Below are positions 8,587-18,076 of a DNA stretch of 64,000 nt, piece by piece. How positions within the stretch are numbered: position 1 is the stretch's first letter; each line of letters opens with the position of its first letter. The DNA comes from an uncultured Prevotellaceae bacterium. GTDB lineage: Bacteria; Bacteroidota; Bacteroidia; Bacteroidales; Bacteroidaceae. The stretch lies in NCBI GenBank assembly GCA_902785695.1, contig CACZZQ010000001.1, positions 124,001-188,000 of the forward strand. The letters run 5' to 3'. A program made the translations under genes and the position numbers. The notes under the pieces are model-generated. The model did no database searches. It had not been told where the DNA came from and saw only the letters and a list, made by a program, of their open reading frames with translations.

Positions 8587-9033
8587 ATGAAAAAGAGTCT
8601 TATTTTATTGATTATTTCACTGTTCTCGTGTCTTATCTCACCAGCTCAGACAATCCGTGAACTGTTTCGCTCTATGCCAGATACAATTGCACCCTATCTT
8701 TCAAAGAACGCGAAGTTGGACATGATGGATTTCATGGATGCAAATATGAAAGCTGCAGTGAATAATGAGTTGGGAGGAGAGTCACAAATGCTGTTTCTTT
8801 CTGATGACTCGCTGGCAATTAAGTTGAGCGATGCGCTAATGCTTGAATTGTCATTGGAAAAGGTTGATACCAATATGGTCATCGTCATGAAACGAACATA
8901 TATAATCAAAGAACGCCACGAAGAAGTCCTTGTCAACAGGTTTTCTTCTTCGTGGCATCCTATTAGCGAGTCGTTGATACGATCAACATTATTGGGACAT
9001 GATGATGAGATGTTCTCAAAAACTCATTTTTGA
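8587..9033 (+). CDS. DUF3256 secreted protein, short version
   Basis: The 148-residue protein has a signal peptide (KKSLILLIISLFSCLISPAQ) and a mature region beginning TIRELFRSMPDTIAPYLSKN, typical of DUF3256, a Bacteroidetes periplasmic family without known function. As I remember the family, members are nearer 200 residues, so this one ends early, at a stop that overlaps the convergent neighbour by 10 bp. The missing part is the C-terminal beta region. It may be a shortened but functional form or a decaying gene. Confidence 0.75.
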   Translation: MKKSLILLIISLFSCLISPAQTIRELFRSMPDTIAPYLSKNAKLDMMDFMDANMKAAVNNELGGESQMLFLSDDSLAIKLSDALMLELSLEKVDTNMVIVMKRTYIIKERHEEVLVNRFSSSWHPISESLIRSTLLGHDDEMFSKTHF

Positions 9034-9494
9034 TTTGTAGCATTATTATTTTGCCTCTTAGGGTGGGGAGACCTCTGATTGTGGTTGAATCTGCGGAACA
9101 TATTCCTGTAGAAATGATCCTCGGCTTTGATGACGTTGTAGACCTTTGAGGCAGGCAGTAGTTCCAAGAAACGCTCATGATAAGTCTTCTGGATGCGTTT
9201 CATTTCAATCTCTATCTCGTCTCGCTCACGGATAGCCTTGAGAGATGAGGCTTCGTCTTGTGGCTGTTCGGAAACCAATTTGCGCTGACGATCGAACAGG
9301 GGACGTTGCATACTCTGCATTTCACGGTATACGGGGAAAAACTTCAGAGCTTCTTGTTGCGTCAGTTTAGCCTCGGTAGTAATAAAATGCTGGAGAGCTG
9401 CATCAAATTTCGCAGGAGAGAAAATCTTGTCTTCCTGAGCATTGGCTATAATGTTGAAAGCCATTAATAGTAATGCCAAATACATCCTTTTCAT
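9024..9494 (-). CDS. Spy/CpxP-like small secreted helical protein
   Basis: The 156-residue protein has a signal peptide (KRMYLALLLMAFNIIANAQ) and a highly charged helical mature region (FITTEAKLTQQEALKFFPVYREM, later LLPASKVYNVIKAEDHFYRNMFRR). This resembles Bacteroidetes Spy/CpxP-like proteins, periplasmic helical chaperone or sensor proteins often encoded beside an ECF sigma factor. The tail is basic and Asn/Gln-rich. It is the third gene of a minus-strand unit after the sigma factor and its membrane partner, suggesting an envelope-stress set. The stop overlaps the end of the DUF3256 gene. Confidence 0.7.
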   Translation of the reverse strand: MKRMYLALLLMAFNIIANAQEDKIFSPAKFDAALQHFITTEAKLTQQEALKFFPVYREMQSMQRPLFDRQRKLVSEQPQDEASSLKAIRERDEIEIEMKRIQKTYHERFLELLPASKVYNVIKAEDHFYRNMFRRFNHNQRSPHPKRQNNNATNQK

Positions 9495-9514
9495 ATTCTT
9501 TCCCTTTCTTCTCT

Positions 9515-9898
9515 TTACATATCAGCTAATAAAGAGGCGTAGATGTCTTGGTTGTCGTACATTGCATAGTCGGTAGCCTCATCGAGATATGCATCGTTAA
9601 ACTCTATCGTGGAGCCAACATGCGAGATGACAGGAACGCCTTCTGCCGTCTGATTATCAAGATGCTGATAGAGAGCCACACCGAAGATACCGATACACAT
9701 GCAAGCAGCCGCATAGAGTAGCGGGCGAAGCATACGCACGATGGCAGAGCCTTTTTGCTGTTCGTCCCCCACAGATTCCACTTGCTTGGGTAGTCGCTGC
9801 ATGACTTGCTCTGTAAGCGTGTCAAAGTATCCTTCTGGCACGGAAAATGGGTTCTTCGTTCCCATCTTGCTTTGGAGATATTTTTCTTCGTTACTCAT
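9515..9898 (-). CDS. single-pass membrane protein, probable sigma-factor partner
   Basis: The 127-residue protein has a cytoplasmic N-terminal segment (NPFSVPEGYFDTLTEQVMQRLP), one transmembrane helix (about 66-80, LLYAAACMCIGIFGVAL) and an acidic outer tail. The NPF-VPEGYF start is common in Bacteroidetes proteins encoded beside ECF sigma factors. It lies 46 bp after the sigma gene and 20 bp before the Spy-like gene. I infer an anti-sigma or sensor role; no recognised anti-sigma zinc motif is present. Confidence 0.65.
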   Translation of the reverse strand: MSNEEKYLQSKMGTKNPFSVPEGYFDTLTEQVMQRLPKQVESVGDEQQKGSAIVRMLRPLLYAAACMCIGIFGVALYQHLDNQTAEGVPVISHVGSTIEFNDAYLDEATDYAMYDNQDIYASLLADM

Positions 9899-9944
9899 TT
9901 TATAGCTTTTATTTTATTATCTGACGTATAATAATTTGTGTGGT

Positions 9945-10496
9945 TTAATCAAATCGTTTAAAAAACTCTGTAATTTTTTTCACGGCGATATGATAGGAGG
10001 CTTTCAGAGCTCCTTCAGACGTGCCAAGTGTTTTGCTGATATCGCTATATTTCATTTCATCGTAGTAACGCATGAGGAATACTGTGCGTTGTACTTCCGG
10101 AAGACTGGATATGGCTTGTTGAAGTTGTGCTTCACGCTCGTCGCCGTCAAAATATTCGTCTGCCATCAACTGATTGGCTATTCCTGAGTCCACGTCATCG
10201 GTGCTGATAGCATTGCGGTTCTTTTGGCGACGCAGAAAATCCAGTGCTTCGTTAATGGCTATGCGTGACATCCACGTGATAAGCTTCGAGTCGCCATGAA
10301 AAGAATCAAGGGAATTCCATGCTTTGAGAAAAGCATTCTGCAGGACATCATTGCTGTCCTCGTGAGTCAACACCAAACGGCGTACCTGCCAATAAAGCTG
10401 TTCGCTAAATTGACGCACCGCCAACTCAAAGCCCCTCGTTCGCGTCTTGGGTTCTTTGATGAGCGATTTCAGTTGTTCGTCGTCATAGACATGCAT
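9945..10496 (-). CDS. RNA polymerase sigma-70 factor, ECF type
   Basis: The product (183 aa from the chosen start MHVYDDEQL; an in-frame ATG 33 bp upstream exists) has sigma region 2 (about 25-95, LTHEDSNDVLQNAFLKAWNSL and SRIAINEALDFLRRQKNR) and region 4 (about 120-175, LPEVQRTVFLMRYYDEMKYSDISKTLGTSEGALKASYH). Lack of regions 1 and 3 marks it as ECF. It likely directs transcription of its own operon, including the adjacent membrane partner and Spy-like protein, in an envelope response. The trigger cannot be told from sequence. Confidence 0.9.
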   Translation of the reverse strand: MHVYDDEQLKSLIKEPKTRTRGFELAVRQFSEQLYWQVRRLVLTHEDSNDVLQNAFLKAWNSLDSFHGDSKLITWMSRIAINEALDFLRRQKNRNAISTDDVDSGIANQLMADEYFDGDEREAQLQQAISSLPEVQRTVFLMRYYDEMKYSDISKTLGTSEGALKASYHIAVKKITEFFKRFD

Positions 10497-10554
10497 TGTA
10501 TTATTAGAAATTGACGTGTAAAGATGCAATGGGTTTATTCTTTCAGAAACAAAC

Positions 10555-10583
10555 TGCTCAAGATGTCAATGACACCTTGAGCA
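10555..10583 (-). terminator. hairpin terminator after the small secreted protein gene
   Basis: TGCTCAAG (10555-10562) and CTTGAGCA (10576-10583) form an 8-bp stem, extended inside by TGTC/GACA. On the minus strand it is followed by GTTTGTTTC, so it fits termination of the gene at 10616-10930. Confidence 0.6.
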
Positions 10584-10615
10584 TCGATATGGTTGTTTTG
10601 TTGCTATCATGAAAA

Positions 10616-10930
10616 CTAACGAAGCGTCACTTTGCGTACGGTCTTTCCAACTTTCAGGATATAGCAACCTTTGGACAGGTTCAATTCTATTTTTTGCACA
10701 GGACTCTCAATCTTATATGAAGCAACGGCCCTGCCTGTAAGTGAAACGACTTCCAGAACCATCCCGTTACCTCCTTGTACGGTAATGGTGTTCTTATTGA
10801 TGGATATGGTTGGCGATTGCTCATCAACAAGTTCTGCTATTCCCATCTCCGCTTTCATTTTGACAGCATAAGTAGGAATGGAGAATCCCATAGAAACGAC
10901 AGCAACCAATATAAGTAATTTTTTCAGCAT
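10616..10930 (-). CDS. small secreted protein resembling a stand-alone T9SS-type sorting domain
   Basis: From the start MLKKLLILVAVVSM (supported by the -7 box at 10955-10962) the protein has 104 residues: a signal peptide to about residue 22 and a mature part that resembles only a type A C-terminal sorting domain (VSLTGRAVASYKIES, IELNLSKGCYILKVG, ending TVRKVTLR). Such domains normally sit at the end of large secreted Bacteroidetes proteins. Here no cargo domain is present. It is a single-gene unit with its own promoter and terminator. The role is unknown. Confidence 0.65.
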   Translation of the reverse strand: MLKKLLILVAVVSMGFSIPTYAVKMKAEMGIAELVDEQSPTISINKNTITVQGGNGMVLEVVSLTGRAVASYKIESPVQKIELNLSKGCYILKVGKTVRKVTLR

Positions 10931-10954
10931 ATGCAAACAATTATAGATTTGGCG

Positions 10955-10986
10955 CAAAGATAAGCCTTTTTTTTGATATATCCAAA
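10955..10986 (-). promoter_or_regulatory. promoter of the small secreted protein gene
   Basis: The minus strand has TATCTTTG (10955-10962) and a -33 TTTG (10983-10986) separated by 20 bp. This places transcription start downstream of the longest possible ATG (10957) and so favours the ATG at 10930. Confidence 0.65.
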
Positions 10987-11009
10987 TTTTTTACCGTAAA
11001 AAATCAGAG

Positions 11010-11927
11010 TTATACATCAATTACTTGCATTTCGTTGGTCAAGAAAACATCCGGAAAGACATCTTTTGCCTCGTTTAGCAGAATTTTTTCGTCATTGTAA
11101 CGTGCGCTGTAATGTCCTAAAAGTAACTTTCCAACCTTTGCATCACGAGCTACTTGGGCTGCCTGTTGGGCAGTTGAATGATAGTATTTTTCTGCAGCAT
11201 CCCTTTTGTCCTCTGCGTAAGTGCTCTCATGGTACAAAGTATTGATGCCTTCGATTTTCTTATGTAAATTGGGTATATAGCGTGTGTCAGAGCAATAGGC
11301 GTATGAGCGAGGGGCATCTGCGGGTGTCACCAGTTTCTCATGAGGAATGAAAGTACCGTCTGCTAACGTAAAACCCTGGCCAACTTTGATGTTATTGATT
11401 TGCGAGATGGGAATACCATACATATCAATCATGTCGCGGCGGATATGTGGGAGTAATGGTTTTTCGCGGAACAGATAGCCTGCGCAGGGCATTCGGTGTT
11501 CTAAAGGTATGGTTTCAATGGTTAGGGAACGATCCTCATAGATGACCTGTTGCTTTGTAGTGTCAACGGCATGAAACTCAACTTGATATCCAATGTCATA
11601 ATTAAAAAACAAATCCAGTTGTGCCTGAAGCATTGGCTTTAGTTCTTCTGGTGCATGAATGTGAAGTGTGGCAGTGCGGCCTAACAGACCAAATGTGCTG
11701 ATAATGCCGATAAGCCCAAAGCAGTGGTCGCCATGAAGGTGTGTGATGAAAATATGTCCTAATTTTTCGAACGATAGACCTGACCGTCTCAATTGTAATT
11801 GAGCACCTTCACCACAGTCGATCATAAACAACTTTCCACGGCATTCCACCACTTGCATGGAGGGTAGATGTCGTATTGTAGGCAGTGCACTTCCACAACC
11901 TAGGATATGAATGCGAAATGGTTCCAT
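11010..11927 (-). CDS. rnz: ribonuclease Z
   Basis: The 305-residue metallo-beta-lactamase-fold nuclease processes tRNA 3' ends. It starts with HILGCGSALPT and has the zinc motif in FITHLHGDHCFGL, a YCSDTRY block and the C-terminal LLLGHYSARY motif, all typical of RNase Z. This suits tRNA genes without encoded CCA, such as the tRNA-Phe in this window. It lies 6 bp downstream of a lipoprotein gene in a minus-strand run starting with mazG. Confidence 0.95.
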   Translation of the reverse strand: MEPFRIHILGCGSALPTIRHLPSMQVVECRGKLFMIDCGEGAQLQLRRSGLSFEKLGHIFITHLHGDHCFGLIGIISTFGLLGRTATLHIHAPEELKPMLQAQLDLFFNYDIGYQVEFHAVDTTKQQVIYEDRSLTIETIPLEHRMPCAGYLFREKPLLPHIRRDMIDMYGIPISQINNIKVGQGFTLADGTFIPHEKLVTPADAPRSYAYCSDTRYIPNLHKKIEGINTLYHESTYAEDKRDAAEKYYHSTAQQAAQVARDAKVGKLLLGHYSARYNDEKILLNEAKDVFPDVFLTNEMQVIDV

Positions 11928-11933
11928 GTTTGT

Positions 11934-12617
11934 TTACTGCATGTTAAATTCGTCATCGTAACCATCGTCAAGTTCAACGCCTTTCAAGTCTTTCTCTGTA
12001 TATTCTTCGCCGCTGGGGCGGGTGTATTCAAATAATTCTTTGTCTTCGTCAGTTGAACGTAGTACTAATGACTCTTCGGTGAGCTTTACAATGTCGTAGA
12101 TAAGATATTCCTCCATATCTATACCATCTTCTCTGGTAATGGTGAACTGGAGTCTTCCATTGAAGATTCTCCATGTCTTATATATAATACTACTTTGATC
12201 TATACTTTCACAAACACCTCCTCTTAAGATACGTACTCCTGTCTCGTTGCTCCCATCCAATGGATTTGGCATTACCCAGTCGCCATTGAGCATTGATTTG
12301 TTGATAACCATGATGGCCTGTGTTGTATCAGCGTTGGCAATGAGTGCAATCTCATCACCTATGGCATAGCCTCCAAATACTTGTTCTTTTTCTCTTGCTT
12401 TAGCCGTACTTACCGTGATAGTATCTCCGGCATCAGTGATAATTTGAAGTGTGTTCATTGCCGAGCCCTCTGCACAGAATCCGTATATGGCTGTGTCACG
12501 AAGGATGTAGCTAATCTGTTCTTCGCTATTTGACATCGAAGGTTGATTGTTATTCCTGCCGCATGCAATAACCAGTAGGGCAATGGCTAAAACTATCAAA
12601 AAAGAAATCTTTTTCAT
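11934..12617 (-). CDS. lipocalin-like lipoprotein, paralogue of 27711-28466
   Basis: From MKKISFLIVLAIALL the 227-residue protein has a lipoprotein signal with lipobox VIAC. The mature region repeats a pattern also seen in the lipoprotein at 27711-28466: a G-DEIALI- block, SMLNGDW and later WRIFNGRLQF and TEESLVLR. The order of strands and the NGDW/W-IFNGRL signatures resemble Bacteroidetes lipocalin-like proteins. The C-terminus is acidic. It sits between mazG (3-bp overlap) and rnz. Function is unknown. Confidence 0.7.
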   Translation of the reverse strand: MKKISFLIVLAIALLVIACGRNNNQPSMSNSEEQISYILRDTAIYGFCAEGSAMNTLQIITDAGDTITVSTAKAREKEQVFGGYAIGDEIALIANADTTQAIMVINKSMLNGDWVMPNPLDGSNETGVRILRGGVCESIDQSSIIYKTWRIFNGRLQFTITREDGIDMEEYLIYDIVKLTEESLVLRSTDEDKELFEYTRPSGEEYTEKDLKGVELDDGYDDEFNMQ

Positions 12618-13486
12618 TTGCAATTGAGTATTTGTTCGTTCTTTTTGGCTTGATTCCAGAGGTCATCCATCTCTTCCAGAGTCATTTCCGTAAGGGGCTT
12701 CCCAGCACGAATGCTGTGGGCCTCGATATAATTGAATCTGTCAATGAATTTCCGGTTGGTACGCTCCAAGGCATCATCGGGGTTCAGATGATAGAGTCTG
12801 GCGGCATTGATGACTGAGAATAGAAAATCGCCTAGTTCATTGGTTGACTTCTCCTTGTCTTCCTTGGCTAATTCTGCTTCCAATTCAGCTAACTCCTCGT
12901 GTACCTTGTCCCAGACATCCTCTTTCTTCTGCCAGTCGAAGCCCACATTACGGGCTTTATCCTGTATGCGATAGGCTTTGATGAGCGATGGAAGGGCAGA
13001 AGGGACGCCCGAGAGCACGGTCTTGTTACCGTCTTTCTCCTTCAGTTTAATCTGTTCCCAGTTCTTCAATACGTCACTGCTTGTCTCTGCTTTTGAGAAT
13101 TCATCGGCAGTCTGATCGTTTTCTGGTACATAGGGTAGGGGCTTGGGATTTGCCTCACCCACTTGACTGTGATGATAGACGTGGGGATGACGGAATATCA
13201 GTTTGTCTGTTTCCGTATTGAGCACGTCTGCAATGTCAAACTGTCCTTTCTCACGAGCTATCATTGCATAGAAACAGGTATGCATCAGCACGTCTCCCAG
13301 TTCTTTCATAATCTCATGTATGTCATCTTTCATGATGGCATCACACAACTCAAATGTTTCTTCAATTGTATTGGGACGCAGGCTTTCGTTGGTTTGCTTT
13401 TTGTCCCAGGGACATTTCTCGCGCAATTGATCCAGCACGTCCAACAGACGACCGAAAGCCTTCATTTGTTCTTCTCTTGTATGCAT
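12614..13486 (-). CDS. mazG: nucleoside triphosphate pyrophosphohydrolase
   Basis: From the start MHTREEQMKAFGRLLDVLDQ the protein has 290 residues, close to family length. It shows the MazG motif EKCPWDKKQT-ESLRPNTIEETFEL and a second MazG-like half with a further acidic cluster (EELAELEAELAKEDKEKSTNELGDFLFS). MazG hydrolyses NTPs to NMPs and pyrophosphate, a house-cleaning and stringent-response-linked activity. A longer in-frame ATG at 13561 lies upstream of the promoter elements, so the shorter start is preferred. Confidence 0.93.
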   Translation of the reverse strand: MHTREEQMKAFGRLLDVLDQLREKCPWDKKQTNESLRPNTIEETFELCDAIMKDDIHEIMKELGDVLMHTCFYAMIAREKGQFDIADVLNTETDKLIFRHPHVYHHSQVGEANPKPLPYVPENDQTADEFSKAETSSDVLKNWEQIKLKEKDGNKTVLSGVPSALPSLIKAYRIQDKARNVGFDWQKKEDVWDKVHEELAELEAELAKEDKEKSTNELGDFLFSVINAARLYHLNPDDALERTNRKFIDRFNYIEAHSIRAGKPLTEMTLEEMDDLWNQAKKNEQILNCK

Positions 13487-13516
13487 TTTGGGCAGATATA
13501 TATCAATTATCTGATG

Positions 13517-13548
13517 CAAAGGTACAAATTCTTTTTTAATACTGCAAA
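13517..13548 (-). promoter_or_regulatory. mazG promoter
   Basis: The minus strand carries TTTG (13545-13548) and TACCTTTG (13517-13524) with 20 bp between. It lies back to back with the valS promoter. Confidence 0.7.
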
Positions 13549-13550
13549 AT

Positions 13551-13583
13551 TTTTGTGTCATTTGGAAAAAATTAGTACCTTTG
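13551..13583 (+). promoter_or_regulatory. valS promoter
   Basis: TTTTG at 13551-13555 and TACCTTTG at 13576-13583 are 20 bp apart. The two divergent promoters start within 3 bp of each other, so a regulator binding here would affect both genes. Confidence 0.75.
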
Positions 13584-13616
13584 CAGTCAAATTTGAGAAA
13601 GCATTATTAAATAGGT

Positions 13617-16319
13617 ATGGAAATTGCTAGCAAATACGACCCAAAAGAGGTCGAAGGTAAATGGTATCAGTATTGGTTGGATAATAAACTGTTTAGCTCA
13701 AAACCCGATGGTCGCGAGCCTTATACTATCGTTATCCCCCCCCCAAATGTGACGGGTGTGCTTCACATGGGTCATATGCTGAACAATACGATTCAGGATA
13801 TTTTGGTGCGTCGTGCCCGTATGGAGGGTAAGAATGCCTGCTGGGTGCCTGGTACAGACCACGCTTCTATCGCCACTGAGGCTAAGGTGGTGAAGAAACT
13901 GGCTGAGCAGGGTATCAAGAAGCGCGACTTGACACGTGAGCAGTTCTTGGAGCATGCTTGGGACTGGACCCACGAACATGGAGGCATCATTCTGAAACAG
14001 TTGCGTCGCCTGGGTGCCAGTTGTGACTGGGATCGCACAGCCTTTACAATGGACGAAAAGCGTTCGGAGAGCGTTATCAAAGTATTCGTTGACCTCTATA
14101 ACAAGGGACTTATCTATCGTGGACTCCGCATGGTCAACTGGGATCCCAAAGCATTGACAGCTCTTTCAACTGAGGAGGTTGTCTACAAAGAGGAGCAGAG
14201 TCATCTGTTCCATTTGAAGTATTATGTTGACGGACTCACAGTGCTTGACAATGAAGAGTCTTTTAAGGCTGAGGGTAACATTATCCACAAGGATGAGAAA
14301 GGCTACTATGCCGTTGTTGCTACTACCCGTCCTGAGACCATCATGGGTGATACGGCCATGTGTATTAACCCCAAAGACCCCAAGAACCAGTGGCTGAAGG
14401 GTCGTAAGGTCATCGTTCCTCTGGTTAATCGCGTGATTCCTGTTATAGAAGACCGTTATGTGGATATCGAGTTTGGTACAGGTTGCTTGAAGGTGACTCC
14501 TGCTCACGACACCAACGACTATATGTTGGGTAAGACTCATAATCTGGAGACTATTGACATCTTCAATCCTGATGGTACTATTTCGGAACAAAGTCCAATT
14601 TACGTAGGTATGGATCGTATGGACTGCCGTAAACAGATTGCAAAAGACCTGCAGGAGGCTGGTTTAATGGAGAAGATAGAGGGTTATATTAATAAGGTGG
14701 GATACTCTGAACGTAATCCTGATACAGCCATCGAACCTCGTCTCTCACTTCAGTGGTTCCTGAAGATGCAGCATTTTGCTGATATTGCCCTTCCTCCTGT
14801 GATGAACGATGAGTTGAAGTTCTATCCCGCCAAGTATAAGAACACTTATAAGAACTGGTTGGAGAATATCCAGGACTGGTGTATCTCCCGTCAGTTATGG
14901 TGGGGACATCGTATTCCTGCATATTATTATAACGACAACGATGACTACGTAGTGGCTGCAACACGTGAGGAGGCTCTGAAACTGGCTCAGCAAAAGGATG
15001 CGAAAGTAACTGATGCCGATTTGCGTCAGGACGAGGATGCCCTTGATACCTGGTTCTCTTCTTGGCTGTGGCCTGTTTCTCTGTTTGATGGAATCAACAA
15101 CCCTGGCAATGAGGAAATCAAATATTACTATCCCACCAGTGACTTGGTGACAGGTCCCGACATTATTTTCTTCTGGGTGGCTCGTATGATTATGGCTGGT
15201 GAGGAATATATGGGAACCTTCCCCTTCAAGAATGTATATTTCACTGGTATCGTTCGTGATAAACTGGGACGTAAGATGTCGAAGTCACTTGGCAACTCAC
15301 CTGACCCCATTGAACTTATTGAGAAGTTCGGTGCCGACGGCGTGCGTATGGGTATGATGCTTTCTGCACCTGCTGGAAATGATATCCTTTTCGATGAGGC
15401 TCTCTGCGAGCAGGGACGTAACTTCAATAATAAGATTTGGAATGCCTTCCGTTTGGTGAAGGGCTGGCAGGTAGCTGATGGTGCTGCCACAGCTACAAAT
15501 AAGATTGCTACTGCTTGGATGGAAGCTCGTATCAAGCAGGCTAACGAGGAACTGAAAGATCACTTCTCAAAGTATCGTATTAACGACGCATTGATGACGG
15601 TCTACAAACTCTTCTGGGATGAGTTCTCACAGTGGTATCTGGAAATGATCAAACCTGCCTATAAGGATGGTGTGCAGCAGCCTATCGACCGCGATACCTA
15701 TGAGGCAACGCTTCGTTTCTTCGAACTGCTTCTTAAGATGTTGCATCCTTTCATGCCGTTTATCACAGAAGAGCTGTGGCAGGCCCTCTATGAACGTAAG
15801 GCTGGTGAGAGCATCATGCGCGACAGTCTCGTTTTGGGTGCCGTTACTCCTGAGAATGAAAAGCAGGTTGCTGATATCGAGAAGGTGAAGCTTGTTGTCT
15901 CTGGTGTCCGAACTGTTCGTAGCCAGAAGAATATCGCTCCCAAAGAGCAACTTGCCCTTCAGGTGGTAGGTCAGAATCATGTTGAGGCCTACAATGACAT
16001 TATTGCAAAGATGGGCAACTTGAGTGCTATCAATGTTGTTGCTGAGAAAGATGCAACAGCCAGTGCCTTTATGGTGGGTACCGATGAGTATGCTGTACCC
16101 CTTGGCGACCTGATTGACGTAGCTGCCGAGATTGAGAAGATGGAAGCTCAGCTCAAACACCTACAGGGCTTCAAGGCTGGTGTGGAGAAGAAACTCTCTA
16201 ACGAGCGCTTTGTGGCCAACGCCCCTGAGGCCGTTGTGGCTTTGGAGCGTAAGAAGCTGGCTGACTCTGAAGAGAAGATTGCTTCATTGTTGGAATCTAT
16301 TGCGGCTCTTAAAAAATAA
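13617..16319 (+). CDS. valS: valyl-tRNA synthetase
   Basis: The 900-residue class I synthetase charges tRNA-Val. It carries the [13 protein letters not shown] signature (HMGH at 50-53), the editing domain with [12 protein letters not shown], the KMSKS loop at 553-557, the anticodon-binding domain and a C-terminal coiled coil (about 830-900, [15 protein letters not shown] onward) typical of ValRS. All catalytic motifs are intact, unlike the altered signature in IleRS. The gene has its own promoter and is followed 5 bp later by a membrane transporter. Confidence 0.97.
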   Translation: MEIASKYDPKEVEGKWYQYWLDNKLFSSKPDGREPYTIVIPPPNVTGVLHMGHMLNNTIQDILVRRARMEGKNACWVPGTDHASIATEAKVVKKLAEQGIKKRDLTREQFLEHAWDWTHEHGGIILKQLRRLGASCDWDRTAFTMDEKRSESVIKVFVDLYNKGLIYRGLRMVNWDPKALTALSTEEVVYKEEQSHLFHLKYYVDGLTVLDNEESFKAEGNIIHKDEKGYYAVVATTRPETIMGDTAMCINPKDPKNQWLKGRKVIVPLVNRVIPVIEDRYVDIEFGTGCLKVTPAHDTNDYMLGKTHNLETIDIFNPDGTISEQSPIYVGMDRMDCRKQIAKDLQEAGLMEKIEGYINKVGYSERNPDTAIEPRLSLQWFLKMQHFADIALPPVMNDELKFYPAKYKNTYKNWLENIQDWCISRQLWWGHRIPAYYYNDNDDYVVAATREEALKLAQQKDAKVTDADLRQDEDALDTWFSSWLWPVSLFDGINNPGNEEIKYYYPTSDLVTGPDIIFFWVARMIMAGEEYMGTFPFKNVYFTGIVRDKLGRKMSKSLGNSPDPIELIEKFGADGVRMGMMLSAPAGNDILFDEALCEQGRNFNNKIWNAFRLVKGWQVADGAATATNKIATAWMEARIKQANEELKDHFSKYRINDALMTVYKLFWDEFSQWYLEMIKPAYKDGVQQPIDRDTYEATLRFFELLLKMLHPFMPFITEELWQALYERKAGESIMRDSLVLGAVTPENEKQVADIEKVKLVVSGVRTVRSQKNIAPKEQLALQVVGQNHVEAYNDIIAKMGNLSAINVVAEKDATASAFMVGTDEYAVPLGDLIDVAAEIEKMEAQLKHLQGFKAGVEKKLSNERFVANAPEAVVALERKKLADSEEKIASLLESIAALKK

Positions 16320-16324
16320 GATAT

Positions 16325-18037
16325 ATGGATTGGTTTGTTAATCTTTTTTCTAACACAGAGTCAGTCGCTCATATAGCGATGCTCTATGCCATTGTCATTG
16401 CCGTAGGTGTATATCTGGGAAAGATAAAGATATTCGGCATCTCATTAGGCGTTACCTTTGTGCTCTTTGCGGGTATTGTGGTGGGACATCTTTACAAGAT
16501 TTACTGTCCTGAATCACCGTTTGCCGCACCAGAGTCAACCCTCACCTTCATACAGGACTTTGGACTTATCCTCTTTGTCTTTATGATAGGTTTGCAGGTG
16601 GGGCCAGGCTTTTTCGAGAGTTTTGGTAAGGCAGGCATTAGGTTGAATGGACTTGCTATGTCGGCTATTCTTCTGAATGTCCTTGTGATGTTCGCCTGCT
16701 ATTTCATCTTTTTCTATGGCAAGCATGATATCAATGCGCTGCCTATGATGGTAGGTACACTGTACGGTGCCGTTACCAATACCCCTGGTCTTGGTGCTGC
16801 GAATGAAGCTCTGAATTCCGTGTTTGGCAGCGATGCTCCAATGATTGCCTCCGCTTATGCCTGTGCTTATCCGCTTGGTGTGCTTGGTATCATTGGTGCT
16901 ATCATCGTGGTGCGCTATCTGTGTCGGGTGAAGCTGGAGAAAGAAGAGGAGGAACTGGCAGCTATGGAGGAAGGAAATGCCAACAAGAAGCCTTACAAGA
17001 TGCATCTTGAGGTGACCAATAAGTATCTTGAGGGCAAGACATTGCTTCAGGTACACGACTTCCTGAATCGTGACTTCGTGGTGTCTCGCCTGGTGCATGA
17101 GGGCGAACTCTGCATTCCTAACCGTGATACAGTGTTCCACTTGGGTGACCAGATGTTGATTGTCTGTGCTGAGGCTGACCAGGAGGCCATCATGGCTTTC
17201 ATCGGTCCTAAGCTCGATATCGACTTTGAGCAGTCAGATCAGCCATTGGTGTCAAAGCGTATCTTGATTACCAATTCTGAAATCAATGGTAAGACATTGG
17301 CTTCGATGCATTTCTCAAGCGTTCATGGTGTCAACGTAACTCGTGTCACACGTCATGGAATGGATCTCTTTGCTTCTGGCTCGCTTCCCCTTCAGGTGGG
17401 CGACCGTATCATGGTGGTAGGTCCTGAAGACGCAGTAGACCGTGTAGCCAATAAGATGGGTAACTCCGTCAAGCGTCTTGACCATCCTAATATTGCCACT
17501 ATTTTCGTGGGTATTATCCTTGGTCTTATCTTTGGTTCGCTGCCTTTGGCTATACCAGGAATGCCTGTTCCTGTGAAATTGGGTCTTGCAGGTGGTCCGC
17601 TGATTATCGCTATCCTGATAGGTCGCTACGGCTATAAGATCCATCTGGTTACCTATACCACTACCTCTGCCAATATGATGCTGCGCGAGATAGGACTGGT
17701 GCTGTTCTTGGCTTCGGTAGGTATCAAGGCTGGTGCTTCCTTCTTCTCAACGGTAGTTGAGGGTGATGGTTTGCTTTATGTCCTGACAGGTTTCCTGATA
17801 ACGGTTATACCTATATTAATAATAGGCCCCATAGCCCGTCGCATGAAGTTCAATTACTTCACCATTGCAGGTATGCTGGCGGGTACCTATACGGATCCCC
17901 CTGCACTGGCTTATGCTAACAGCATCTGCTCGAAAGAGGCTCCCGCAGTAGGCTACTCCACGGTTTATCCGTTGGCAATGTTCTTGCGAATCCTCACGGC
18001 ACAGTTGATAGTGCTGTTCTTCTGCGGGTGGTTGTAG
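16325..18037 (+). CDS. AspT/YidE-type putative transporter with two TrkA-C domains
   Basis: The 570-residue membrane protein has two membrane blocks (about 1-205 and 390-570), each with the AspT-YidE duplication pattern ([34 protein letters not shown] in the first; [10 protein letters not shown] and [17 protein letters not shown] in the second). Between them are two TrkA-C-like ligand-binding domains (about 225-300 and 310-385). Relatives include aspartate-alanine antiporters; most bacterial members have no proven substrate. It follows valS directly and precedes the Na+ pump genes. Confidence 0.88.
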   Translation: MDWFVNLFSNTESVAHIAMLYAIVIAVGVYLGKIKIFGISLGVTFVLFAGIVVGHLYKIYCPESPFAAPESTLTFIQDFGLILFVFMIGLQVGPGFFESFGKAGIRLNGLAMSAILLNVLVMFACYFIFFYGKHDINALPMMVGTLYGAVTNTPGLGAANEALNSVFGSDAPMIASAYACAYPLGVLGIIGAIIVVRYLCRVKLEKEEEELAAMEEGNANKKPYKMHLEVTNKYLEGKTLLQVHDFLNRDFVVSRLVHEGELCIPNRDTVFHLGDQMLIVCAEADQEAIMAFIGPKLDIDFEQSDQPLVSKRILITNSEINGKTLASMHFSSVHGVNVTRVTRHGMDLFASGSLPLQVGDRIMVVGPEDAVDRVANKMGNSVKRLDHPNIATIFVGIILGLIFGSLPLAIPGMPVPVKLGLAGGPLIIAILIGRYGYKIHLVTYTTTSANMMLREIGLVLFLASVGIKAGASFFSTVVEGDGLLYVLTGFLITVIPILIIGPIARRMKFNYFTIAGMLAGTYTDPPALAYANSICSKEAPAVGYSTVYPLAMFLRILTAQLIVLFFCGWL

Positions 18038-18076
18038 CCTTAACAATGATGAACTTATATAATAATATGCTTTACA

